DNA from: Planctomycetaceae bacterium
GTDB lineage: Bacteria; Planctomycetota; Planctomycetia; Pirellulales; Pirellulaceae
DNA: 48,205 nt
Direction of reading: 5' to 3'
NCBI GenBank assembly: GCA_024638965.1
Contig: JAHEJI010000015.1
Coordinates: 1-48,205 of the forward strand
Below are positions 1-7,570 of the stretch, piece by piece. Position 1 is the first letter of the stretch; each line of letters opens with the position of its first letter. The position numbers and the translations under genes were made by a program. The notes under the pieces were generated by a model. It saw only the letters and a program-made list of their open reading frames with translations. It ran no database searches and was not told the DNA's origin.

Positions 1-17
1 TTATTTGTTCGATCATC

Positions 18-230
18 ATGGACAAACAATATCAATCATTCGACAGTCACGCTGCGGCTGACAAAGCAAATCTCGAGTACTATTGCCGACTTTCAACTAC
101 GCAACGGTTGGAGATCGCTTTGAAATTGATGAGACCTTATTATGAAGCTGCCGGTCGACTTCAAAGAGTTTATCGAACTTGTCAACTCGGAGAATGTCCA
201 GTATCTCGTGATCGGAGGTTGGGCGGTTAA
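18..230 (+). CDS. Small partner protein of a nucleotidyltransferase pair (antitoxin-like)
   Basis: A 70-residue ORF whose body (SFDSHAAADKANLEYY, then LSTTQRLEIALKLMR, then RLQRVYR) matches the pattern I know from short helical proteins encoded just before stand-alone nucleotidyltransferases in AbiEii/MNT-like pairs. It overlaps the next gene by 89 bases in another frame, so the two are almost certainly translated from one message. The last 18 or so residues, encoded inside the overlap, look less family-like. The reading frame is open to the window edge upstream and no clear ribosome-binding site precedes the ATG, so the true start may lie outside the window. The role as antidote or regulator of the partner is inferred from the family arrangement. 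Confidence 0.6.
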   Translation: MDKQYQSFDSHAAADKANLEYYCRLSTTQRLEIALKLMRPYYEAAGRLQRVYRTCQLGECPVSRDRRLGG

Positions 231-591
231 CCGTTATGCGGAACCTCGTTTTACAGGCGACATTGACTTCTTCTTCGAAAACTCTGCTGAAACGGAAGCG
301 AAACTTCGAAGAGTTCTAACTCAATTTGGCTTCGGAGATTCACTGCCAGATGCCGCCATTTCACTTTTTGAAAAAAAAGTAATCATGCTCGGTCGACCAC
401 CTAATCGGATTGATCTTGTGACCGAAATTGATGGCATTTCCTTCGCAGATGCATGGACCAATTGTGAAAACGAGGAGGTGGATGGCGTCAAAGTAAACTT
501 CATTTCGCTCAGAGATTTGATTCAAAACAAGAGTTCAACTGGGCGCGAAAAAGACGAGGCCGATGTCCGAATTCTTTCGAATTTTCTTTGA
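142..591 (+). CDS. Nucleotidyltransferase, DUF6036/AbiEii-like
   Basis: A 149-residue soluble protein with the minimal nucleotidyltransferase signature: GG at residues 25-26, then an acidic D-I-D at 40-42 that would bind the catalytic metal, and a later acidic strand (RIDLVTEID, about residues 92-100). Proteins of this size with GG-x(13)-DxD are stand-alone members of the polymerase-beta-like superfamily and often act as the toxin or transferase half of two-gene modules. The start codon lies inside the preceding small gene, implying coupled translation. The substrate cannot be read from sequence; a housekeeping RNA- or protein-modifying role is an alternative to a toxin role. Confidence 0.75.
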   Translation: MKLPVDFKEFIELVNSENVQYLVIGGWAVNRYAEPRFTGDIDFFFENSAETEAKLRRVLTQFGFGDSLPDAAISLFEKKVIMLGRPPNRIDLVTEIDGISFADAWTNCENEEVDGVKVNFISLRDLIQNKSSTGREKDEADVRILSNFL

Positions 592-673
592 CATCGACTA
601 AATTACTCGCCGTGAGTTGATAGGTTGATATCATTGTGCGCGCGTCAATGACGAATGTGAACAGAAACTCGCG

Positions 674-2299
674 CTACGACGGACCCACCAAGGCTGGTTT
701 CTGGATCTCGAGTCTTTTTGAGAGTGCTTCGTATCTTGATTTTGCGATGGTCTCGTCGAGATACTTGACATGAACCCGATGGTCGGCCGGACCAGCTGCC
801 GCAGTGTCTACCGATAGGGTGGCCATCTTCCAACGTCGATCAAACGGCGATTGATCGAATCGGAGAGTCTGAATCCGATCGAAGAAAGTAAGACTCAGTT
901 TTTTGGTGAATACTCCGCTTCGATAGACGACGCCAAAATCCGTTTCCGTGTATCGCATGGCGCGGCTTTTGCGGATCGCCCAATAGACAAAAATCGGCAA
1001 GGCAACGACTCCAGCAATCCAACCCCAGGGACGCGCTATTGCAAATCCGACAATTGCAAGGCCCAGCGATTGAATGACCGCGAGCCGACATAATCGTCTG
1101 GCAGTTTTGCTGGAAACACCAATCCAGTCGGCTTGCTCTGGCTCCCAATTCAGACCGGGCCGAAGCTGCGGCAGCAACGATTCGACTTTCGATTGGCTAA
1201 TGATTGGAATAAACCACCGCCGGCCGACCGAAGAAGCCGCATCTTCATTATCCTGTCCGGCCCCTCCCGCCGTTTCGATTCGAATCGATGAAAGACCAAA
1301 CCAGCGCATGAATAACGACTGGTGCACGCTGATGAATTGGATGCGCTTTCTCGGAACCGTGGCGGAGACCTTGGTAAATAGTCCGCATGAAATTCGAAAA
1401 TCGTTATTGTGAAGCGTCAACCGATAACCATAAAACCGCAGCAAGTACCAGATCGCTCCATAAACCCTTGTCACCACGAAGATCAGCAACAATCCGGCCA
1501 AGACCGATATGACGGTATTCAGCACGCCTAGATCTTTCGGCACTAGTTCAAACAGGAAATCAAGATATTCTTTGAATCGCTTTTCGAGATCGAATTGAAA
1601 AAAAATACCGATCAGAACACCAAATACGACGATCCCGCGGTTGCTCGCAATGCCGGCTTGAATAATCTGCTTAAACGGAATCTCGTGGAGTGTGATTGTT
1701 TCTACGTCTGGAAGCACCTCTTCCAAAACAAGTTTTTCGGCGTCTGCCGATTCGGTTGCGATTGATTTGGCCGGACGTTGACTAAAAACGGCTTCTCGTA
1801 ACCGGGTAACCTTGTCCAAAGAGAGTACTCGGAGTGTGGCTTCGGGCTCTTTGCCGCCCGCGGTTTCGACGCGAACTTCAGCCACACCCAACATTCGGTG
1901 GAGGACGTTTTGAGTCAAATCAATGTTTTGAATGCGTTCCAGTGGTACGGTTCGCACCCGTTTAAAGATCAAACCTTCGCGAACGGTCAGTTCACCGTTT
2001 TCGATTCGATAACGAAGTGTAACATAGCGAAGAACCGAACGAAGCAATGAAGCACCAAAAATTGCAATCGCCAGATACATCCAGAACATGCTTCCACCGG
2101 CAGCAGTGAGCAGCGCGATGACAGCCGGGACCAGATTCTGCCGGCCGTTTGAAATTGCGTCAAACAAAACCGAACTGGGATGCAACCAGTGTCCGCTGGT
2201 CGCAGCATGAGGCGTTGACGGCGCAGGAGGATTCACCGTGACAGCTGCATCGGGCGATGTCATGGATTCATCAACGGGTTGATGTTCGCTAGACGACAT
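674..2299 (-). CDS. PH domain-containing membrane protein, YdbT-like
   Basis: A 541-residue membrane protein with three bacterial PH (bPH2) repeats, each showing a strand pattern followed by V-P-L-E-R-I-Q or a close variant (VPLERIQNIDLTQN near residue 118, VPRKRIQFISVHQS near 315, FFDRIQTLRFDQS near 475). Pairs of membrane helices precede each repeat. The family (COG3428) is the usual partner of YdbS-like proteins. Their function is poorly defined; cell-envelope stress or peptide resistance has been proposed for relatives. It overlaps the upstream PH gene by 11 bases, so the two form an operon. Confidence 0.88.
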   Translation of the reverse strand: MSSSEHQPVDESMTSPDAAVTVNPPAPSTPHAATSGHWLHPSSVLFDAISNGRQNLVPAVIALLTAAGGSMFWMYLAIAIFGASLLRSVLRYVTLRYRIENGELTVREGLIFKRVRTVPLERIQNIDLTQNVLHRMLGVAEVRVETAGGKEPEATLRVLSLDKVTRLREAVFSQRPAKSIATESADAEKLVLEEVLPDVETITLHEIPFKQIIQAGIASNRGIVVFGVLIGIFFQFDLEKRFKEYLDFLFELVPKDLGVLNTVISVLAGLLLIFVVTRVYGAIWYLLRFYGYRLTLHNNDFRISCGLFTKVSATVPRKRIQFISVHQSLFMRWFGLSSIRIETAGGAGQDNEDAASSVGRRWFIPIISQSKVESLLPQLRPGLNWEPEQADWIGVSSKTARRLCRLAVIQSLGLAIVGFAIARPWGWIAGVVALPIFVYWAIRKSRAMRYTETDFGVVYRSGVFTKKLSLTFFDRIQTLRFDQSPFDRRWKMATLSVDTAAAGPADHRVHVKYLDETIAKSRYEALSKRLEIQKPALVGPS

Positions 2300-2930
2300 C
2301 AGCCGGATCCTGTTTTGAAATCAATTCATTGCGCACATCGGTTGCCACCGAATGGGCCAACCCATTCAGCTTTACCGACGAGTTTTGGGTACCGGCGGTG
2401 TAGATCGTCAATTCTGCCAAACCGAAATTTCTTTGCAGCGGGCCCTGCGAAACATCAACGTGCTGAACGCGGGCTCGGGGAACCGAAATTCGATGTCGCC
2501 ACAAGACTCCTTTGCGGACTTCCAATCCCAGCTCGTCTAATTTCCAACTGGCATGGCGGTGTTCCAGTCTTGGCCAGAACAGTGTCATCGACCACAGCCA
2601 GACGAGAAACAAGGCAACCCCGGCAATGATCAACAGCCAAATCCATCGCTCGTTGACCGCAAAGGCCGTAATCGCGATCGCGACGAGGCCGGCGACCGAA
2701 GCAACGCCAGTGAGTACAGAACCTGACAAAATTTCAACTATAATATAACGACGATCCAGGCGATGAAATCCAGGTTCCAACCAGCGGTCTTTGGGCGGGG
2801 GTGTTTCCATTGCCCGTTGCTCGACAGACCTCGCCTGTTCGTCAGCCGTTGGTTGCTTCAAAGGACCCGTTATCGCTTCGCCACCAAGTTCTCCACTACT
2901 CAAATCAGGTTTTCCTTCGTCAGCGTTCAC
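2289..2930 (-). CDS. PH domain-containing membrane protein, YdbS-like
   Basis: A 213-residue protein, first gene of a two-gene operon. A hydrophilic N-terminal tail of about 65 residues is followed by two membrane helices (about 75-115) and one bPH2 domain (about 120-200) with the signature ISVPRARVQHVDVSQGPLQR and the later strand LTIYTAGT. This is the normal YdbS layout with an unusually long tail. The start is GTG with only a weak AGG upstream; an in-frame ATG at 2810 is a less likely alternative because it would remove most of the tail. Function of the pair is unknown; membrane association is clear. Confidence 0.85.
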   Translation of the reverse strand: MNADEGKPDLSSGELGGEAITGPLKQPTADEQARSVEQRAMETPPPKDRWLEPGFHRLDRRYIIVEILSGSVLTGVASVAGLVAIAITAFAVNERWIWLLIIAGVALFLVWLWSMTLFWPRLEHRHASWKLDELGLEVRKGVLWRHRISVPRARVQHVDVSQGPLQRNFGLAELTIYTAGTQNSSVKLNGLAHSVATDVRNELISKQDPADVV

Positions 2931-3277
2931 GTTATGAGATACCTGGGTTGTTCGGACTTTGATCGGAAATATTGGATCGAAAAAGACGGCTTATTCTAAT
3001 GCATTTCTAAATACATCGAAGTGGCAGTAAGGCTTTTACCGAAGGCGAGGGGGCTCAAAACAACGCTGGCTATTCTGCAGAAGCTGAATGAAAACGTTTG
3101 CGATTCTCGCGCAAGACGCGACGCCGCAAAGCAAAAATGTGAATTTTTCCTTACTTGGCGACTTAGCGGCTTTGCGCGAATTCTTCTTGCGAGTATTCAT
3201 GGCCTGAATTCTGAACGCCGTGGCAAGCTACTTTCCGACGGCCAAAGATCGTCCAAATCGTGTAAATCTACGACGGC
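2931..3277. other. Gene-free gap with an imperfect inverted repeat
   Basis: No convincing gene in 347 bases. The ORFs open across it have poor coding character. It should hold the promoter of the PH operon on its left side and the end of the secA-like transcript on its right. It contains the inverted repeat listed separately at 3106-3181. Confidence 0.6.
3106..3181. repeat. Imperfect inverted repeat of the 'cgcaaagccgc' type
   Basis: The left arm (3106-3132, CTCGCGCAAGACGCGACGCC continuing into GCAAAG) and right arm (3155-3181, TTGGCGACTTAGCGGCTTTG continuing into CGCGAA) are imperfect reverse complements separated by an AT-rich spacer of about 22 bases. Similar sequences are common between genes in environmental bacteria. 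It lies just after the end of the secA-like gene and could act as a transcript-end hairpin or be a dispersed repeat. Confidence 0.5.
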
Positions 3278-5134
3278 TTATTCGACAACGTCCAAATAGG
3301 GATCTTGACCTGTCTCAAAAAGGTGTTCCAGACGTTCTTTATCCTGCTTGAGCAAAATCATGCGATCAACCAGGTGTCTGCGTTCTGCCTTGCGTTGGGC
3401 AAGTCGAAAGTAGTTGAAGGCCGACCGTGTCACTTCCTGGGAACCGTTGTATTTGTGACGCAGTCGTTTTGCCCGACTGGGACCGAGTCCCATTTCCAAT
3501 ATCTCGTCATCGAGGGCCACGAAAATTCGATAACTTCCTGGATCGCCTTGCCGACTGCCACGGCCAATCAATTGCCAGTCGATTCGCTGGCTCTCGTGAA
3601 TTTCAGTCAAGATCACATGTAATCCGCCATGATTTCGAACGATGTCGTGCAGTTTGATATCGGTGCCCCGACCAGCCATATTGGTCGCGACGGTCACTGA
3701 TTGGGGCTGACCCGCGGCAGCCACAATGTCCGCCTCGCTTTCAAGGTGGCGAGCATTTAGAACTTTGTGGATGACTTTCCTGTCCGTTAACAATTTCGAA
3801 AGCAGTTCAGATTTTGCGACACTACGTGTGCCAATCAGGACGGCTCTTCCTTGTTTGATAACTTGGACGATTTCGTCCCTCACCGCGTTCATTTTTGAAA
3901 TAAAGTCACCATACACTTTCACCGGCCAAGTCTGACGTTGAACGGGGCGGTTCGTCCGAATTCGACTGACTTTCTTGTTGTAGACCTTTGAAAACTCGCG
4001 GCGTGAAGTCCAGGCCGTACCCGTCATCCCTGCCAGATAACGATACTTGCGAAAAAAGTTCTGCGCGGTAACCCGAGCGGCTTGCCGGGTTGCGGGCGTA
4101 ATCTCGACACCTTCTTTGGCCTCAACGCTTTGATGAATTCCCTGTTGCCACTGACGACCTTCGGCTGGCCGACCTGTAAATTCGTCGATGATCACGATCT
4201 TGCCATCTCGAATCGCGTAATTCTTGTCCAGCTGAAAGTCGCGGCGAACTTTGATTGCGTTCTCCATGTACGCATAGAGTTCGCGAATCGAAACCTGGGT
4301 TGATCCATTGTTCTGGGGAATCTGACGCAACCGGTTTCGACCTGCAATGGATAATTTCACTTTCTGATGCAGGTGGTCGTAGGTGAAATCTTCGTCTTCG
4401 ATGAACTCGGCGGCAGATGCAGAAGCCCAGTAAAAACAGTCTTGGGAAATCGCTTCTTCCGTTCGATCAACCATGCCGATGATGAGCGGTGTCCGGGCTT
4501 CGTCGATTAGAATGCTGTCCGCTTCATCAACCAGCGCAAACTGCAAACCTCGCATCACGAGCCTTTCAGGAGAAGGCTCAAGGCCGCTTTCGCTGAGTCT
4601 AAGTCGTTTCATTCGGTCTCTCAGAAAGTCGAAACCAAATTCTTTGGCGCTCCCATAAGTTATATCTTTTCGATAGGCACGAGAACGCTGGTCGGGTTCC
4701 ATTTCGCTTGTGATCACTGCACTGCTCAAACCAAGCGCATCGTAAACAGGTCTGAGCAGCTCCCGGTCGCGTACCGCTAAATAGTCGTTAACCGTTATGA
4801 CATGTGCGCCCCGTCCGGCGAGTGCCTGCAGAAACACCGGCAAGGAAGCAGTGAGCGTTTTTCCTTCCCCAGTCTTCATCTCGGCAATCTGACCGAGAAC
4901 CAAACGAATGCCGCATTCCAGTTGAACGTCGTAATGGGAATACCCCAAATGCCTCCGCGCCGCCTCGACCACCAAGGCAAATCCCTGAGGAATAAGCCCT
5001 TTTAGTGAACGCCCCGTCATTGCCTGATACTTGAGGCCGAGACTCTGTTTTTGCAGTTCATCGTCGTTGAGCTTATCAGATCTTGGCGACAAGCTTCGAA
5101 TTTGACGAATCAGGTTGGAATCGGATGCGGACAT
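3278..5134 (-). CDS. Short accessory SecA-like translocase ATPase
   Basis: A 618-residue SecA-family motor. Visible motifs: Walker A MKTGEGKT (residues 86-93), DEAD box at 203-206 followed by DEARTPLIIG, GMTGTAW near 375, NMAGRGTDI near 490, and the arginine-finger region IGRGSRQGDPGS. Canonical SecA has about 850-950 residues. This one stops soon after the helical scaffold region and lacks most of the helical wing and the C-terminal zinc motif, so it is not the housekeeping SecA. It is divergent from two HlyD-type membrane genes, which suggests a dedicated export role. Known: SecA2-type proteins export subsets of substrates. Inferred: this one serves the neighbouring envelope complex. The gap to the divergent gene carries both promoters. 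Confidence 0.88.
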   Translation of the reverse strand: MSASDSNLIRQIRSLSPRSDKLNDDELQKQSLGLKYQAMTGRSLKGLIPQGFALVVEAARRHLGYSHYDVQLECGIRLVLGQIAEMKTGEGKTLTASLPVFLQALAGRGAHVITVNDYLAVRDRELLRPVYDALGLSSAVITSEMEPDQRSRAYRKDITYGSAKEFGFDFLRDRMKRLRLSESGLEPSPERLVMRGLQFALVDEADSILIDEARTPLIIGMVDRTEEAISQDCFYWASASAAEFIEDEDFTYDHLHQKVKLSIAGRNRLRQIPQNNGSTQVSIRELYAYMENAIKVRRDFQLDKNYAIRDGKIVIIDEFTGRPAEGRQWQQGIHQSVEAKEGVEITPATRQAARVTAQNFFRKYRYLAGMTGTAWTSRREFSKVYNKKVSRIRTNRPVQRQTWPVKVYGDFISKMNAVRDEIVQVIKQGRAVLIGTRSVAKSELLSKLLTDRKVIHKVLNARHLESEADIVAAAGQPQSVTVATNMAGRGTDIKLHDIVRNHGGLHVILTEIHESQRIDWQLIGRGSRQGDPGSYRIFVALDDEILEMGLGPSRAKRLRHKYNGSQEVTRSAFNYFRLAQRKAERRHLVDRMILLKQDKERLEHLFETGQDPYLDVVE

Positions 5135-5232
5135 CGCACAAAATGACTCTTGCGATCATAGATTAGAATGAACAAACGAAAAGTTTGAGAGTGGCGGGAT
5201 TCAATTCATAATCATTCAACGTTATGAATGTA

Positions 5233-5254
5233 GCTGGGGTCGCGCGACCTCAGC
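5233..5254. promoter_or_regulatory. Near-perfect palindrome in the secA-like/adaptor intergenic region
   Basis: Arms GCTGGGGTC and GACCTCAGC flank GCGC, giving a nine-pair stem with one G-T pair. It sits between the divergent secA-like and adaptor genes if the adaptor starts at the ATG at 5347. It could be an operator or a leader hairpin; no regulator is identifiable. Confidence 0.45.
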
Positions 5255-5346
5255 CTGCTTGTCAAATCCGAGTGAATTCTCACGAATCCAATTGCCGATT
5301 TCAGACACCCTCAATTAACAGGCATTTAATTGCCGTTGATCTTAAC

Positions 5347-7356
5347 ATGAATCAAGCTCGTTTGGACGAGATCCGAAACATCGTATTGACTTCACGTGAC
5401 GTGAAAAGTTTTTATGAGAGCTTTTTGGCAACGGTGGCTCGAATGTCAAAGGCTCGAATCGGCGTCGCCTGGGATTGCACCCATCCTCCCTTTCATCCAA
5501 TTTGCCAGATTCAACCGAAGACCGCTCAGCCGATGCAAATGGCGATTAGCGAACAAAAGCACATGGAGCTACTTAATCGGGCGGCTCAAAACAGCCGGTC
5601 ATTTATTGTACAAATCCGGGCGGATGAAAATGGAAATAGTGCTGGCCAACCCGTCTTGATGTTCGGGCCCATTCGGCGCGACTCGCAAATCGAGCTAGTC
5701 GAATTCATCTTGCCAAACGATTACGACCAGGAGGCCTGCCAACAGGTACTTGAAGAACTGGATGAATTTTGCAGCATCGCATCGCAGTTCGAAGAGAAAA
5801 CAGGGTGCGAACATCCTATCCATACGGCGTCTTCACCCACCGCACCAACACGCGGGATTCGATCTCTATCCGGCGAATCGATCGACCAATACGCGCACAC
5901 AATTCATGGAAGCCTGGACTTCAAAGAGACGGCGCGGACGATCGCCAATGAGGCACGGCGGGTCCTGGATTGTGATCGAGTTAGTGTGGCACTTAAGCAA
6001 GGTTCGAAATTCAAACTGCTTGCCATCAGTGGCCAGCCCTCAGTTAACCGGCGTAGCAATACAGTTCACCAGCTGTCGCAGTTGATAACCAAAGCACTCG
6101 CGACTGAACAGGCGTTCTGGTATCCATCCGATGAGCAGTTACCTCCACAACTTGAACAGCCACTCAACGCATATCTTGGATTCTCGGCGACTCGTTCATT
6201 GGCCATTTTGCCGATTTTTGATCGGCAGATCCAGGAAAACAACGATCCCAACAAATCTCCCCAACCGCCGAAAGTGGTGGCAGGATTGATCGTAGAACAT
6301 TGCAATGAGCAATGGAACCGCGCTCAAGCGGCTCCGAGTATCGAAACGGCCAGTCGTCATGCCGCTGACGCGATGCGAAACGCGCTGAGTCATCGTCAGT
6401 TATTCGGCTATTCGGTCTGGCGGCTGCTCGGGAAATCAAGAGTCGTTACGGCTTCGCGAAACTTGCCTAAAACGGTGGCGTTTTTTGGCGTGTTGGTGCT
6501 CGCGATTATCGCATTGACCATGGTGCCCGCGCCTTTCACGCTGCACAGTGAAGGCATTTTGTTGCCGCAAACGCGCCGAAAAGTTTTCGCCGAAATCGAT
6601 GGCCAGGTTGCTCAAATCGACGTGCAACACGGCTCACAAGTCGCAGAGGGCGAGACGCTTTTGACGCTGACCAATTTCGATCTGCAGGATCAACTTGAAC
6701 AGATCTCGGGCGAAATCGATGCGCTCTCACAGCGGCTGAAAAGCAACAAGGCGCTGCGACTGGAAAATCGCAACAGCAACGATAAAGAAGCGATGCTGGA
6801 CAATGACGGTGCGATTAAGTCACAAATTGAGAGTTTGGAAAAACGCCAAACGACGATTCAATCGAAGTTGAGTAAATTGTCAGTCGATAGTCCGATAAAC
6901 GGCGAAATTATTACCTGGGACGTATCCGATCGCCTGCGAAATCGGCCAGTGACGGTCGGAGATTTGTTGCTGGAAGTCGCTGACGTCGACGGAGATTGGG
7001 AAATCGAACTCAACTTGCCGGATCGCCGAATCGGTCACCTGTTACGCGAACTCAAAACACAAAAAGAGACAGGAAACAATCAGGGCATTAAAGTGACTTA
7101 TCAACTCGCCGCCGATCCAAGTCGCAAGTTCACAGGGCAGCTCAAACAAGTCGCGCAGGCGACCCAGTTGACCGCTGATCAAAAGCAAGGCGTCAAAGTT
7201 GTTGTTGAAATCGATACAAATGACATCGACGACACTCGTCAAGCTCGTAGCGGCGTGTCGGCAAAGATCCACTGTGGATATGAGCCACTGGGTTACGTTT
7301 GGCTTCACGATATTTTTGAATTTGTCCAGGCCGAAATCCTGTTTCGTGTTTGGTAG
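5347..7356 (+). CDS. GAF domain-HlyD membrane fusion (adaptor) protein
   Basis: A 669-residue protein from the ATG at 5347; an earlier ATG at 5224 would add 41 residues that run through a palindrome and look non-coding. Order: an N-terminal half with a GAF-like fold (about residues 175-330, with LDFKETARTIANEARRVLDC as its first helix), one membrane helix (about 373-395), then a periplasmic HlyD-type region with a split biotinyl-lipoyl domain (EGILLPQTRRKVFAEIDGQV, and after a coiled coil LSVDSPINGEI) and a C-terminal beta barrel. The family links inner-membrane transporters to outer-membrane factors. The cytoplasmic GAF part implies ligand or redox sensing tied to export. It is followed after a repeat region by the M50-HlyD gene, likely in one operon. 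Confidence 0.85.
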   Translation: MNQARLDEIRNIVLTSRDVKSFYESFLATVARMSKARIGVAWDCTHPPFHPICQIQPKTAQPMQMAISEQKHMELLNRAAQNSRSFIVQIRADENGNSAGQPVLMFGPIRRDSQIELVEFILPNDYDQEACQQVLEELDEFCSIASQFEEKTGCEHPIHTASSPTAPTRGIRSLSGESIDQYAHTIHGSLDFKETARTIANEARRVLDCDRVSVALKQGSKFKLLAISGQPSVNRRSNTVHQLSQLITKALATEQAFWYPSDEQLPPQLEQPLNAYLGFSATRSLAILPIFDRQIQENNDPNKSPQPPKVVAGLIVEHCNEQWNRAQAAPSIETASRHAADAMRNALSHRQLFGYSVWRLLGKSRVVTASRNLPKTVAFFGVLVLAIIALTMVPAPFTLHSEGILLPQTRRKVFAEIDGQVAQIDVQHGSQVAEGETLLTLTNFDLQDQLEQISGEIDALSQRLKSNKALRLENRNSNDKEAMLDNDGAIKSQIESLEKRQTTIQSKLSKLSVDSPINGEIITWDVSDRLRNRPVTVGDLLLEVADVDGDWEIELNLPDRRIGHLLRELKTQKETGNNQGIKVTYQLAADPSRKFTGQLKQVAQATQLTADQKQGVKVVVEIDTNDIDDTRQARSGVSAKIHCGYEPLGYVWLHDIFEFVQAEILFRVW

Positions 7357-7366
7357 GAAATTTTCC

Positions 7367-7570
7367 AATGCGGAATGGGGAGCGCGGAATGAAGAGTGAA
7401 GAGTGAAGAGTGAAGAGTGGGGCGCGCGGTGTCGCATTGATTCTCCGTTCGTCTCTCGGTCAGTGAACGTTTATTTCAAATTTCAAATTTTTAGATTTGT
7501 CATTCAAACTTTCCGATTCGAATTTGAGCATGAAACAAATTCCGCATTCCGCACTCCGCACTTCGCATTT
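7367..7570. repeat. Compound repeat region: inverted 'tgcgga' units and a 7-bp tandem repeat
   Basis: Three parts. Units of the type aatgcgga/gcgcggaatg run on the plus strand at 7367-7391. Four perfect tandem copies of gaagagt follow (7391-7418). The same tgcgga units appear in inverse orientation at 7539-7570 (attccgcattccgcactccg and on). An AT-rich stretch with tttcaaa repeats lies between. The right end runs into the start of the M50 gene. Such arrays resemble dispersed intergenic repeats seen in planctomycete genomes. Confidence 0.75.

Noticed and set aside
3021-3299. A 92-codon plus-strand ORF in the gap before the secA-like gene
   Set aside because: It runs through an inverted repeat and overlaps the secA-like stop; its protein is low in family-like pattern.
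7391-7418. CRISPR array in the tandem repeat region
   Set aside because: The units are 7 bases long with no spacers and no cas genes are present; this is a simple tandem repeat.
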